From Neolentinus lepideus HHB14362 ss-1 (taxonomy: Eukaryota > Basidiomycota > Agaricomycetes > Gloeophyllales > Gloeophyllaceae): a DNA stretch of 60,661 nt. The stretch is taken from positions 1 through 60,661 of the forward strand of contig KV425587.1 of NCBI GenBank assembly GCA_001632425.1. The letters run 5' to 3'. A program made the translations under genes and the position numbers. How positions within the stretch are numbered: the stretch's first letter is position 1; each line of letters begins with the position of its first letter. Below, in pieces: positions 22,501 through 34,400 of the stretch. Under the pieces are notes generated by a model that had not been told where the DNA came from, did no database searches, and saw only the letters and a list, made by a program, of their open reading frames with translations.

Positions 22501-24291
22501 GTTTGCAGGTGCGATCCCATGACACTTTGGCTTGTATGAAAGACCTAGAAGTGCAGTTAATGGACAATGCTTGATTTGATAGATGCTCAATGCAATACTT
22601 ACGACACCAGCTGTGGCAGGAAGTTCAATGGCTCCAGCAATTGTGAGAACAGGGTGAGGGCTGGGAACACGACTGTGGCATCTAACCCATCACGCAGACT
22701 CGAGTATACGATGAAGGTGAACAGGGGCAAGAGAACAGCAGAACACTGCGAGGCGGAGAACAACCCGATGGAGAAGAAGTTCTCTAATCGGACAAACTTC
22801 AGCTGCTTTGAGCGGACTGACGAGATCAAGGACAGCACGTATGGCTCCAATGCTCTGAGCTTGATGATCTTGATGCCTACGAGCGTACATATAAGTCATC
22901 GCACGCCGAGCTCTGTATATATGTCACCGCAGCGAACCTTGCAACATTTCCCGGGTTAATCCGAGCCGTTTGTCCACCACTTCCATTTCGGTTCCGGTAA
23001 GGTTGTACATGAAAGGTGTGATGACAGTTTGTATAAAGATGATGACGATCATGCTTCCGATGCCTGCCCAGATGGCGCGACCGAGGTATCCAGACAATAG
23101 GACGACTGAGACGATCAGCTGCACAATCAAGCCCCAGAATTGTTGCACTAATCAATCGATCCCAAGCAAGTCATTTAACACACAAGTCTTGATGTAGACA
23201 TTACTTACTGTTCTCTATAGCGATACCGATCCGCTCGCTATCCACGTTGATAACGTTCATCACGTTGCCCACAGGGTGGTTCGCGGCTTCTTGATTGTCG
23301 AGACGAAACGATTTCTGGTAAGCGCCGATGATCACCGCCGACTGCATGTTGAGCTGCAATTCTCGCATAATCGACGTTGAGCTTTGAATAAATATGCTCT
23401 TTGACGCCTAATAACATCTAGTATCAGCATCGTGCTCGCTGTATATGATATGAGAATTACTTGTAACGCAAAGAGTATGAAGGCAAGCCCAACGCCGGTA
23501 TGTATACGCATATTTGGACTCACGAATGAGGAGACTGGTGGGCTCTGGTTGCTCAGGTACAGAATTGTCTGCTGAACGAAAATCGGTAGAGTGAGACCAC
23601 AAGCCACCCCGCATCCGTAAAGTATCGCTGCAGCTATCCTGGGACGTCTCTATCATCACTACCACGCCCATGCCACGACAGATGATCCTTACCATTGAAA
23701 CCAGTACGGTCGCACCATCGCACGCAAAAGAGAGGGAGGCTTCGCACTGGCATCGGCATCCTTGGATCGCTGCCAGTCGAGGATGCCTTTCTCGTATGGG
23801 TCCAAGATCCGCTTTTTAATATAGGAAGCGAGCATGGGCCTGCGGAGGAGGTACAGGTCCTCCTCGAACAACTGGCGGCGGGCGCCTTGCCTGCGCACGG
23901 TGGGTCAGCAGGATATTGTATTAATGTCTGGGATACCGTACGTGCCATATCAGCGGAGTCAGCCATTCTAGGGTGAAGAACGAGAAGATGTTCGGGTTGA
24001 CGGTTTTGCTCGTCTGCACGCGCACTGGCTGAGCATCGACGGTAGAGATGGAAGGCGTAAAGGCCTTCTCCTCCTCCTTCTCGATGGCGCTCTGATCTGT
24101 GTCCGTGCCCGATGCAGTCAAAGTGGGAACATCCATGGCAGTAGCAGAGGACCAAAGACAAGTGGGTGGCTTTTGATGCTCTGCGCAAACGTCACCCCAG
24201 GTACTACTCTTTCCGAAGCTGTGCGCTCACCTTGAACCACGGGCGATGGTGCAATTCCACTCACGGAGTAGCCCTGATCTCCCGTCCCCAT
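19503..24291 (-). CDS. ABCC-type (MRP-like) full ABC transporter
   Basis: Minus-strand gene with many short introns, of the usual ABCC full-transporter size. The first exon is 24291-24231 (MGTGDQGYSV), joined across a 50 bp intron to an exon at 24180 containing MDVPTLTASGTD. TMD1 runs from about 23.9 to 22.6 kb. NBD1 has Walker A GGVGSGKTS, Q-loop LTQKPWLLT, signature NLSGGQQARIALARAL and Walker B DIYLLDDTFSALD. A long acidic linker (DDEDDEDE) follows. TMD2 includes FFETNPVGRIMNRFSKDV. NBD2 has Walker A GRTGSGKST, signature NLSQGHRQL and Walker B VVILDEATASLD with H-loop TIAHRLE. The product should be a plasma or vacuolar membrane exporter. Next to an NRPS and an aminotransferase on the same strand, product efflux or self-protection is the likely role. 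The NBD2 signature is degenerate. An out-of-frame ATG at 24311 precedes the proposed start. Confidence 0.88.
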
Positions 24292-24518
24292 GCAGAGATG
24301 GCGATGTTCATAAGGCAATATTTGAAGCACACACGAGGGCAAGGGGATAACCTGGAGAAATCGAGTGTTGATGAATCGGGTTGATTGACTGTCGAGCGTA
24401 GTTAGTGGTTTGTACCTGGATGGTGATGTGTCGGATTGTCACAGTGATGGGAATGCTCCCATGTCAAACGCACTACTTGAACCGTGTTTCAGAGAACTCC
24501 ATTAGCAATAAATCATAG

Positions 24519-24953
24519 TCGGCTGACCGTGTTTCATGATCCGACCGCAGAGGGATTGGATTTATAATTCGTAAATCTGCGCAGCGTCGGGCTCGAACGA
24601 GTATCGATGCAACAAATGCGAGCAACTGGATCCGATCACTTACCGAAATTCGGCAGATGTCACGGTCACATTGTCTATTAACGAAACCATTTTTTGGTTG
24701 CAAAAAAATGTCGATTTTGGAGCTGTTTTCCAATACTAACTTCATTTCTTTGGCTCTACTCTGTAAATTATATCTCTGGACACTGAGTACCTATCCCCGA
24801 CAAAAATTGGAAATTGACGAAATTCACAAGCTGTCACAGATCACATGAATGGACCAGATGAGTCACGTGTCACCGTGGGTGCCGAACCGATCGAAACCGT
24901 ACCTATCAGCATGCAGTGGCTGTACCATCCCGGATCAACTCTTTCTCACTTGC
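24519..24953 (-). promoter_or_regulatory. Upstream region of the ABC transporter with conserved blocks
   Basis: Blocks 24519-24612 and 24900-24953 are kept almost unchanged in the left arm although surrounding DNA has diverged. They lie 230-660 bp upstream of the transporter start on its strand. The first contains a TTATAAAT sequence that could serve as a core promoter. The function is inferred from conservation only. Confidence 0.35.
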
Positions 24954-24962
24954 AGTCTATCA

Positions 24963-25030
24963 CACTTCGGGAGTTGCACTCTTTTGGACCCCGCAAAAGG
25001 TTGATCGGAAGGGATATCGAAAAGGTTATA
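24963..25030. mobile_element. Remnant of the CACTKCGGGAGT MITE family
   Basis: CACTTCGGGAGTTGCACTC followed by GCAAAAGGTTGATC matches the end and inner arm of the intact element at 60221-60350. The insertion is absent from the left duplication arm at the equivalent place, and its terminus coincides with the breakpoint of similarity between the arms. Only one end is recognisable. Confidence 0.55.
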
Positions 25031-25664
25031 TTTAAGAATACATTCTAGAGGGCTCAAAGAAACTCGCCCCTGAGAACTCATGCACCCACAATTGCCCGGG
25101 CAGACTCTCAAATCTGAGTGCGTGTATGGAGGATATGGCGTTGTCCTTGCGTAATATTAGCGATGACGCGCAATAACCATTATGTAGCACGAAATTTACA
25201 ATGAAATGATGGTGGCGTCGACAGTAGTTGGCATCAGAATTCTATTAATATTTACTAGACAAGCGCCGACTAACCTTCGCCCCTGCTCGGGAATGTAACC
25301 AGTACTGTGTGACTATGAACATTTGTCGTCGCAACAAATTATTGGGTGTGGCTCGAGGATTTTGCACGTGAAAGCGCCATGCAGTCGACTTGAAACATCG
25401 ACACAAACTTGATTGCTACACTGTACGTGCTGAATACCAATATTACTACGTGTCAACATTATGGAGTTGAACAAATCATGGACTGCTGTCCCGACATGAC
25501 CTGCCGTAACTCGGTACTACCCTTCCAAAACAACATTACAATATTGTTTCGCAGTCAGCCATGCGTCGGAATAACTCATTATCAGAAAAACAAACGTCCA
25601 AGCTTCACCGGAATGACACTTGTGAGACTAAGATTACAAGAATCCAATCACGAGAAGACAGATA

Positions 25665-27232
25665 CTAATTTGCTCCGACTGCCTCTGCAATGCCCCGTGC
25701 CAGAAGGTCAGCAGCGTCAACCACTTCCTCGGAGGATATTGTCAGAGGTGGCAGGACACGTAGCACCGAGCCGTGCCGCCCACCGCGTTCAATAATCACC
25801 TTGTGTTTATCGAACATGATGGCCTGGACTTTCTGTGCCAGGGTGCCGTCTTCAATTATTGAATCGGGCAACACGAGTTGTACACCCAACATTAGACCCT
25901 ATGAATTTTCGTCAGCTTAAATTAATATTGAAAAATACTATGGCTTACCCTGCCACGGATGGAAAGAATATGCTGCTTGATGCCGTACGTGTAGGCACGC
26001 TCGAACAGGTGTGATTTGAACAATTCACCCATGCGCGCCGCATGCTCCCACATCCTCGTTTCACGCATGTGAGCAAGAACACGGGCACCAGTGACAAGCG
26101 CAAGCTGATTGCCTCTGAACGTCCCGGCGTGGCTCCCGGGCTGCCACTTGTCCAATTTTTGATCGTAGACGATGCACGCTAGCGGCATGCTGCCCCCGAC
26201 TAATTATAGCTCTAAGTATCCGAGTGCGTGGGAAGAATAACGTGATGTAGATCTCACCGGCTTTGGACATGACGATGACGTCAGGTATCACGCCCGCATA
26301 CTCGAAGGCGAAGGGCGTGCCGCTCCTGGCAAACCCGCTTTGGACTTCGTCGAATATGAGCGGGATATCGTGCTCAGTGGCAAGGCGCCGCAGTCGTTTC
26401 AGCCACTCCCTGGGCGCGGGCACGACCCCGCCTTCGCCTTGGATGCACTCGACAATGATTCCAGCGGGCTTTGTCATTCCACTCTCCGGGTCAGCAAGCT
26501 TGGTTTCGAGCAGCGACGCGCACAGGTCGGCAGTAACCTTGCTGTCGGTAACGCTCGAGCCAAAAGGCGACTTGTCGGGGTGCGGGAAGGGGAAGAACGC
26601 AATATCCGCTAGCGCACCCGTCTTGAGCTGCGATTTTGTGTCGGTGTTGCCCATGGCGGCGAGAGAGCCGGAAGTGTGCCCGTGGTAGCCGCCGTCGAAG
26701 GCGATGATGGTGGACCTCCCGGTCGCGATGCGGACGAGCTTCATGGCGGCTTCGACGGCGTCGGAGCCCGAGGGCGAGGTGAACTGGATCTTGCCGGTGG
26801 ACGAGAGCGGGGCGGGGATCCAGCGCCACAGCTCTTGGACGAAGGCTGTCTTTGCGGTCGTTGCGAGGTCCAGACATTGTTGTGGGAGCTGGGAATCTAC
26901 GTAGTCGAGGATAGCTTGACGGACGATGGGGTGATTGTGACCCAGGGGAAGTGCACCTGCGCACTGAAGAAGGTCGAGATACTTGTTCCCTGTGTTATCT
27001 TGTCAGATGTCTGCAATAATCACTTTGCATTGGATGGCGTACCGTCCGTGTCGTACAACCAAATGCCGTCGCCCTTGGCAAAGGTGCAAGGGAATCTGCG
27101 AGCATAGGTGCGTGCATTGGACTCTACAGACGATAAAGCGAACGGCACGACAGCACCGTGACCACCGTTGGTTTCTTTGTGAATGGCATCAGATTCGATG
27201 AGGCGACTAGTAGACTCGGCAACTGGAGACAT
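25665..27232 (-). CDS. Class III PLP aminotransferase, diaminobutyrate-aminotransferase-like
   Basis: Four exons (27232-27043, 26998-26258, 26199-25949, 25898-25665) sum to 1,416 bp, giving 471 residues in frame. Class III features: YDTDDNTGNKYLDLLQCAG, GALPLGHNHP, FTSPSGSDAVEAAMKLVR, GGYHGHT, IIVECIQGEGG, IFDEVQSGFARSG, PLP lysine in MSKAVGG, and GTFRGNQLALVTG. The GTFRGN motif and overall order resemble the Dat/EctB group, which transfers an amino group from glutamate to aspartate semialdehyde to give L-2,4-diaminobutyrate. 4-Aminobutyrate or ornithine aminotransferase activity cannot be excluded. It is divergent from the NRPS across a 1.24 kb shared intergenic region and lies upstream of the ABC transporter on the same strand, so it may supply an unusual amino acid to the NRPS. 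No mitochondrial presequence is evident, so a cytosolic location is likely. Its 3' end is duplicated at 1-369. Confidence 0.87.
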
Positions 27233-28474
27233 GGCGAATGGGGCTCAGTACGAGGTCAAGAACGACTTTAAAATCTTCACGCAGTCACAGTGACAGCGCT
27301 GGACTATTCACTGTAGCATAATAGCTGGTTCATCTGATATTGAACCGTTGGGGAGTCGGGCTCGGGCGTGTCTCACAGCGCCGATTTCCACCAAGTGTAC
27401 AATAGTCAGTCGCAATTCCATTCCAGACATCCGTGGTTACTGGATCATTTCGTGGGATGTGCAAGTCTGGAATCTGGATGCATCTCAGTGGCAGGGCACA
27501 TGCCGTTCAGTGAAGGGATGATTCAGGCCGGTGCCTCAGACACCAAACGTACCTGTTGAGGATGGAGGTCCGATCATCAGCAACGCTGCGCATACTTTAC
27601 GCAAATCGCGATCAAGGTTTCAGCCCTGCTCGCTAAAGCTGTCCAGGAGCATGTGGAAGTGCGCGTCTGTGGGATGCGGGTCTCGGATTAGAGATATTAA
27701 AAATCAAGACAGCTCACATTTGTTTGAAATGATATGTCGCAATTTGATGGGCACGGAGCCACACAAGACAGCCACATTTGTTCGAATGACTGTGACAGTA
27801 TCACGTCTGTAACAGCGCGATGCCGGCGGCAATCGGTTGATCGCCTTTGGCATGATTTACAGGGACGCGTCTCGGTCTGTACTGCCTTGCTGCTAAGTTT
27901 CTTTAAATCTCGAGGTGATCGCGACGAATTTCAGCTTCAGATCTGCCGCAGCTACAATGTTCTGAAAGGGTACAAATAAACGTTTCTATGCTTTTCAACG
28001 GTGCCCAATGTCCTCGGTCTCCACCGTGCTACAGGCGAGTTTCACAGGCCGGTCTGTTTTGAAATGATGCATCAAGGTTACTGGATCGTCGAGGGACAGT
28101 TAACCTCTATGATAGAAGTCCCCAGGATCACTTACTGATGCAACGTGATTAATGTGCCGTGTCAGACAGACCGATGCGTCGCCAAACGGAGATACCCAGG
28201 AGCTGGCGGGCAGTACGCGCTGCATACTTTTCACAGTCACAGTAATGATGGTGCCTAAGTGCCGACGGACCGCGGAGGCACAGGTGAGCACACAAAGTAC
28301 TCGAATGGTCGCGTCACTGTATGAGGACGGGACCGGGAGGTCTGTATAAGACCTCCTGCTCCCCCGCTCTCTGTCAAACAATTTCGACCCTTGAGCCAAC
28401 CGCTCCGAACAGTTTGTCGTCGCCACTAATAATAACTGCCCGTCTTTTTGAGCTACAAGTTACTTTACCGCATA
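27233..28474. promoter_or_regulatory. Bidirectional promoter region between aminotransferase and NRPS
   Basis: No gene seen in 1.24 kb. A 25-26 bp imperfect direct repeat (AAGACAGCTCACATTTGTTT-type) occurs at 27706-27731 and 27765-27789. A TATAAG box at 28345-28350, set in a near palindrome (28339-28355, AGGTCTGTATAAGACCT), is placed about 125 bp before the NRPS start. This is the natural site for co-regulation of the two genes. Confidence 0.45.
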
Positions 28475-31400
28475 ATGTCTACCCTATCATTAAAGTGGGT
28501 TTTCTTTGACATACATGGGCGATATGTGGTGATATTGACAGAACATGCAGACCCTGTCCGACAGAGTCCGGTGGCTCCTCTCGCATCGATCCGCCGCGTC
28601 TTCCAGTCGAAGTTGCAAAAGCCGTCGCTCACGCGGTCTTTCTCGAGCCCGGGGAGAGCATAGCGTACGTGTCGGCCGCTACGCCTATGCAGGCGGACAT
28701 GCTCAGCGTCACTGCTCTGCACGCGCGCGCGTACGTGGGCTCGACGGTGTGGTCCATCAACGCTGTCGTCGAACCTGAACGAGCGCAGGCCGCGTGGAGT
28801 GCGGTGGTCGCGGGCAATGGCATCTTGCGCAGCCAGTTTGTGGCCAACGGGCATGGTATTTTCCGTGTCGAGTTGGGGGAGGTGCATCCGAGTCGGACGG
28901 AGCTGCAGCGGCTCTGCTGGGACGATGACGACGTTGAGGTCATCCAAGAAGGGTATATAAAAAATGAGGCCAAAGTGATTAATATACTCGCGGAGGTACG
29001 TTACCTCTAGCCGATACATAAACTGTATGCTGATTGTTTGCACAAGGGGACGAAGCAGACTGTGGTGACGGCTGGTCTTGCCCCTCTTCCGAAGCAGAAT
29101 AGTTCGCGTTTCGTCGTCACCATGCATCACGCAATGTTCGACGCAGCTTCGCTCAAAATGCTCATCGAAGATTTCATCTCTGCGTTATCCGGTCTCCCCA
29201 TCAGTCGGCCTTCGTTTGCTCAGTATGAAGCACACATTTCGTCAGTCCAGGACCGCGAAGAGGCGAAGAAGTTCTGGACCGAATATTTGGCGGACGCACC
29301 GTTCGACAAGGCGTCGGATGCAGCTGCGTCTGGGAGACGCATGCGACGTCTACCCGAGTTTCCGGTAGGGAATGTCAAAGAGCTCCAGAGGGCCGCCCGC
29401 GCTCTGGGGACCACTGCACCGAGTTTGATTCGCACAGTCTGGGCACTGACCCTCGTCTTAACTACTTCCGAATATAGCCACATTTTTACCGAGGTATTCA
29501 GCGGTAGAGACACTCCTCTCGCCGATGTGGACCGGTACGTCGTCAGTTCGGTTTTAGACGATCATGGTTCTGATGATCTTTGATAGGATCATGGGCCCAA
29601 CTATCTCCACCCTCCCTTTCCGAGCCGAAGTGAAGCCTACTCAGACCATCAAGGAACTCGCCGAAATTTTACAGGAAGGCTACTTTGACATTATCTCTCA
29701 TCGGCAGGTCTCTCTAGGGGAACTATCGCAGTGGCTCAATGTCAAACAGGCCAAGCTGTTCCGGACCTTTATCACCCTCAACTTCGTTGTTCAGAACGCT
29801 CAGATGGGCGAATATGACACCGAGTTCTTGAGGCACATTTCACCAGTCGAGTTCGAATTGGCTGCCGAATTCAACAACAAAAACGGCGTTCTGTATACTT
29901 TGATATCGCACGACTTGAACGTGGTGCCGCACGAGACGGCATTGACGGCAAAACGACATCTCCCTGCTGTTTTGCAGAGTTTCCTCGACAACGCCGAAAC
30001 GAACTTTGCAGAGCGAACTACTATCCAGGATTTTGTGAAGGCACAGATAGCTCAGGAGGTGTTACGTGTCCTGCCATTCGAAGAGGGAGAGAAAAGGCCG
30101 GTGCCGTACACTAGTGTCATCGAAGGGTTCCTTGCGCAGGCTCAGCGAGATCCGGACGCCATAGCTGTCGAAGAGAGTGCACGTCATCTCACCTATGGCG
30201 AATTAGAGAGACGAAGCGAAGGCCTGGCTCATCAGCTGATAGCCCTTGGTGTCGGGAAAGGTTGTCTCATCCCTGTGCTTGTGCACAGGGAGATAACGAT
30301 GGTGGTTGGGATCATGGCAATCCTCCGTGCGGGTGCCGCATACCTGCCGATTGACGAGGAGACTCCCAGCGCTAGGATTCGGAGCCTCATAAGAGACTGT
30401 CGCGCAGATGTCATGGTAGTGACGTCCAGGCAAGCGTTGCATGACCCGCCGGAAGCGTTCAAAGACGATCTGAAGGAAGTCTTCATTGTCACCGAGCGCG
30501 AAGGCCGTGAAGTGCGCAGGGAGGCGCCGCTACCTGTCGTAGACGCTTCGGACCCCGCGTTCGGGATTGGGTCGTCTGGGACGACGGGTACACCCAAAGT
30601 CAGCATAAGCCGCCACCAGCCGCTGGTGAACGTGCTCCATGAGTCCGCGGGAAGCTGGCTGTCCTCTCCTGGAGACCGTGTCGGGAACTTCATGGGTCTC
30701 GCATTTGACTGCTGCGTCGGTGAAATATTCTCCACCCTCATGTTCGGCGCCACTCTTGTCCTGCGTGATGACAATGTTGATTGGGAGAGCACCATTGAGA
30801 CTCTGGACTATCTCCAATTCACTCCCACCGGTCTTCAGCGAGTGAAACCCCGGTCGTTCCCGAAACTCAAGCGTATCACGCTTGCTGGTGAACCTGTACC
30901 TGCCGCGTTGCTCAAGGCTTGGCTTGACGTTGTGCCCACTATCATAAACATATATGGGCCCAGCGAGTGTACCGTTCATACTAGTTCCGCTACGCTGCGA
31001 CAGGACCAGGATATCACAGTCGGCAGGCCCATCCCCAACGTCATTTGTCGTATTCTTGACGATAATATGCAACGGGTGCCTATCGGCATGAAAGGTGAAC
31101 TCTGGATTGGCGGGTATGGCGTTGGAATTGGGTACCTGAACAAGCCGGATTTGACGGCGAAGAAGTTTATCGCTGATCCGTATTGTGAAGGCGGGAGATT
31201 GTATGCCTCCGGTGACATGTGTAGATGGACTGAGGACGGAAGCATTTACTATATCGGTCGCAAGGATCTTCACGACGACATCAAAGTCAAGGGTCGTCGT
31301 TTGAACCTGGACGAAGTTTCGTATGTCATCTCACAGCACCCGGAAGTCAAGTTCGTTGCGGTTTTCGTCAAGGATGAGAGAATCATTGCGTTCATTGCTC

Positions 31401-34400
31401 CGAAAAGTGTGGATATCGACGGAGTACGGGACTCCTGCGCCGAGGTGCTACCCCATTACATGGTCCCGGACGTGTTCAAGGCCGTCAGCCAGTCAGACCT
31501 GCCAATGACGCGTAATGGAAAGGTGGATAGAAATGAGCTCGAGAAATTACTTGTCGAAGCGGCACCTACTGACATGAGAGCTCCTTCCTCAACAGTGTCG
31601 AAACTGGTTGCCAAGGTCTGGGCTGAGGTCCTTGGAATCGACGTGTCCATGATCGGAATGGATACCTCATTTTTCCAGTTGCCAAACGGCGACAGTATCA
31701 CAGCCGTCAGGGTGGCAGCCGCCCTCACGGCCGCCGGTCACAAAGTTTCCGCCTCGCAAATATTCAAGTTACAAACCATCTCGAAGCTGGAAAGCTATCT
31801 TGGCGTGTCGGCAGTAGCCGCACCAGTCGTGCCTGTCATTCCGAAGACAAAGCCTCAAATACCGTCATCGGTCTCCTTCAGTACGGTGGCGGCTGTGATG
31901 GCAGAACTTCGACATGTTGGTATCAGAGAGGATACAATCCAGGACATTTTGCCAGCAAATCAGCTGCAGACCGGCTTAATTCTCGCGCTTATGCAGGACA
32001 GATCAAAATACGCTACTGGACGTATGTGGAAAGTACGGTCCGATCGACCCATTGATGTCAGCAGGCTCAGCATATCCTGGAAGCGCCTTTTGAATCACCA
32101 CTCTAGCCTTCGAACCAGATTTGTCACGACGCAAGACGGGGTCTTCCAAGTAAGTAAATTTTATATGTCTTCTATCGTTGTTCGCTCATGCTGACGACGT
32201 GTATACAAGGTGGTAGTGGAAGATGCTGACCAACGAGCTCCTTTGGTATTGGGTCAGAAAGACGAAACCGAATGTCGTCAACTTCTCCATCAGGATCTCC
32301 AGCGTGGTTTCGAGCTCGGTCAACCCATGGCTCGTCTTACGATCATCAAGGGATCGAATGGCTCTGCAAACTTCATAATTATGACCCTTCACCATTCTAT
32401 TTATGATGGCTGGTCCATGGGCATCGTTAAATCGGATCTCCGAGCATTTTGCTATACGATACCACCTAGCCCAGCACCCTCGTATAGAACCTTCACCGAT
32501 TATATCCTAAGCGCCTCTGAGGCGGACGCGGAAGTCTACTGGACGAAGTACCTGGATGGTGTTATACCCTCGGACAGTTTGTCTCTCCCTGCATCTCCAA
32601 CGTCCGGAAAGTCGAACACGGTCAATCGGCTCATACGCATCCCTCCCGAGTCCATGCGAGCGGCGTGTGTCCGCTTTGGTATCACGCAAGCTACCCTGGT
32701 GAACGCTTCCTGGGCAGTGATACTCAAGCTTTATCTCAATCGTGAAGACGTTATTTTCGGGAACGTGCAAGCTGGGCGGAGTGTCCCAGTGCCTGATGTC
32801 GACAAGATGGTCGGCCTCCTTCTCGCAACCGTCCCCGTTAGGATTCGGTTTGAGCGGGGCATGACTATTCGCGACCTTCTGAGCAACGTGCAATCTTCGT
32901 ACATGGGAAGCTTGGATCATTGTCATGCGGGTCTTGTCAATATCCAGAAATGGGCTCGTCAGGATGGTCACATGTCTCTCTTTCATACACTAGTAACGTT
33001 CGGCACCGCGGAGGCGAAGGACTCGTCGAAGACTGATGCCTTCATTCTGGAGGACCGGTGTTGGTTGGGAGACGTTACTGAATACGGGGCGGACTTGACA
33101 TTCGTTCCGCACGAGGAAGGATTACAACTTGAGTTCGTTCATAATCCGAACATGATTGACCAAGTTGCAACCACGGACATCGTCGATGAACTGGAGCACT
33201 TGCTCAGGGTTATGGTCTCCCCTGAAAATGACGGTATGGTAGTCGACGACATTCCGCTTTCCGTGGATCAAATGCGACGATTCCGAGAGTTCGGGTATGG
33301 CGGTGCATCTACAACACCATTCCAGACCATGCATGGCGGTTTCATTTCTGCGGCGTCGAAATATACAGACCATGTTGCGCTAGAACATTACGGTATGAAG
33401 ATCACGTACCGGGAACTGGACAACTGGACCAATCACTTAGCTTGTCAGTTGCAGAAGACTTTGGGGATAGTGCCGGGAAAGTTTGTTGGACTCCTGGTGG
33501 ACCGAAGTATCGAGTTCGTGGTAGGCATGTTGGCAGTCGTCAAGGCTGGAACCGCGTTCGTTCCCTTGGATGTCACATTTCCAGAGGAACGTATCCGCTA
33601 TATGATGTCTGCAGCGTACATCACGTATGTACTGACGACGGAAGCCATCCATCACGAGAGGGCGCATCTTCTCGAGGGCCTGCCGTATGGGTTTATTGGA
33701 ACTACGCCTTCAAAAAAATCAGATTTGCCTAAAGATATTGCTCACGGGGAAGACTTGTCTTACATCATCTTTTCCTCTGGTACCACAGGCAAGCCAAAAC
33801 CGATCGCATGCCATCACTCTGGCGCCGTCAACAACATCTGGTTCCACCCGGCGATGAAACACATACGTCCAGACACTCGTATTGGTCAGATGCTAGCCAT
33901 TAGCTTTGACGGGACTCTCCAGGAGGTTTTCGGAGGACTGTTCACTGGGGCAACAGTAGTGATACGTGAAGAAGATGCGTTTTCTACGATCAAGAAGCTC
34001 GACGTGCTCAGCCTCACACCTAGTGGTTTACAGCAGCTGGATCCATACGATCATCCGAATCTGAAATGTATTTTCACTTGTGGAGAGGCTCTTCCCAAGT
34101 CTCTAGTTGACAAGTGGAGCACGAAAGTGGCACTGTACTCTGATTATGGTCCGACCGAATGCTGCATCAGTACGTCGTGCAATTCCACTCCGTACTCGGG
34201 TGATATGCCCATCACGCTTGGCCGACCGTTCCCAAACATGAGTATGTATGTCCTGAATGGCGAAACTCGGCGACCTGTCCCTATAGGTGTCACAGGAGAG
34301 CTGTTTATTGGTGGAGTGGGTGTAGCTGCCGGAGGTTATTATGGAAGATCTGATCTCACGAACGCGAAGTTCGTTCAGGATCCATTTATGCCGGCCGGTA

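Larger units (their letters stand above)
24290..26033 (-). repeat. Right arm of the inverted segmental duplication (partner 1-1459)
   Basis: Covers the last exon and part of the preceding exon of the complete aminotransferase, the intergenic region, and the first bases of the ABC transporter transcript. It is longer than the left arm because of insertions, including a MITE remnant at 24963-25030 and an AT-rich segment around 24650-24800. Confidence 0.9.

Noticed and set aside
26491..27107. Long frames on both strands across the aminotransferase second exon
   Set aside because: GC-rich coding DNA gives open shadows; only the spliced minus-strand frame carries class III motifs.
30232..31273. 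Antisense open frames of up to 247 codons inside NRPS module 1
   Set aside because: They mirror the A1 coding sequence and have no motifs of their own.
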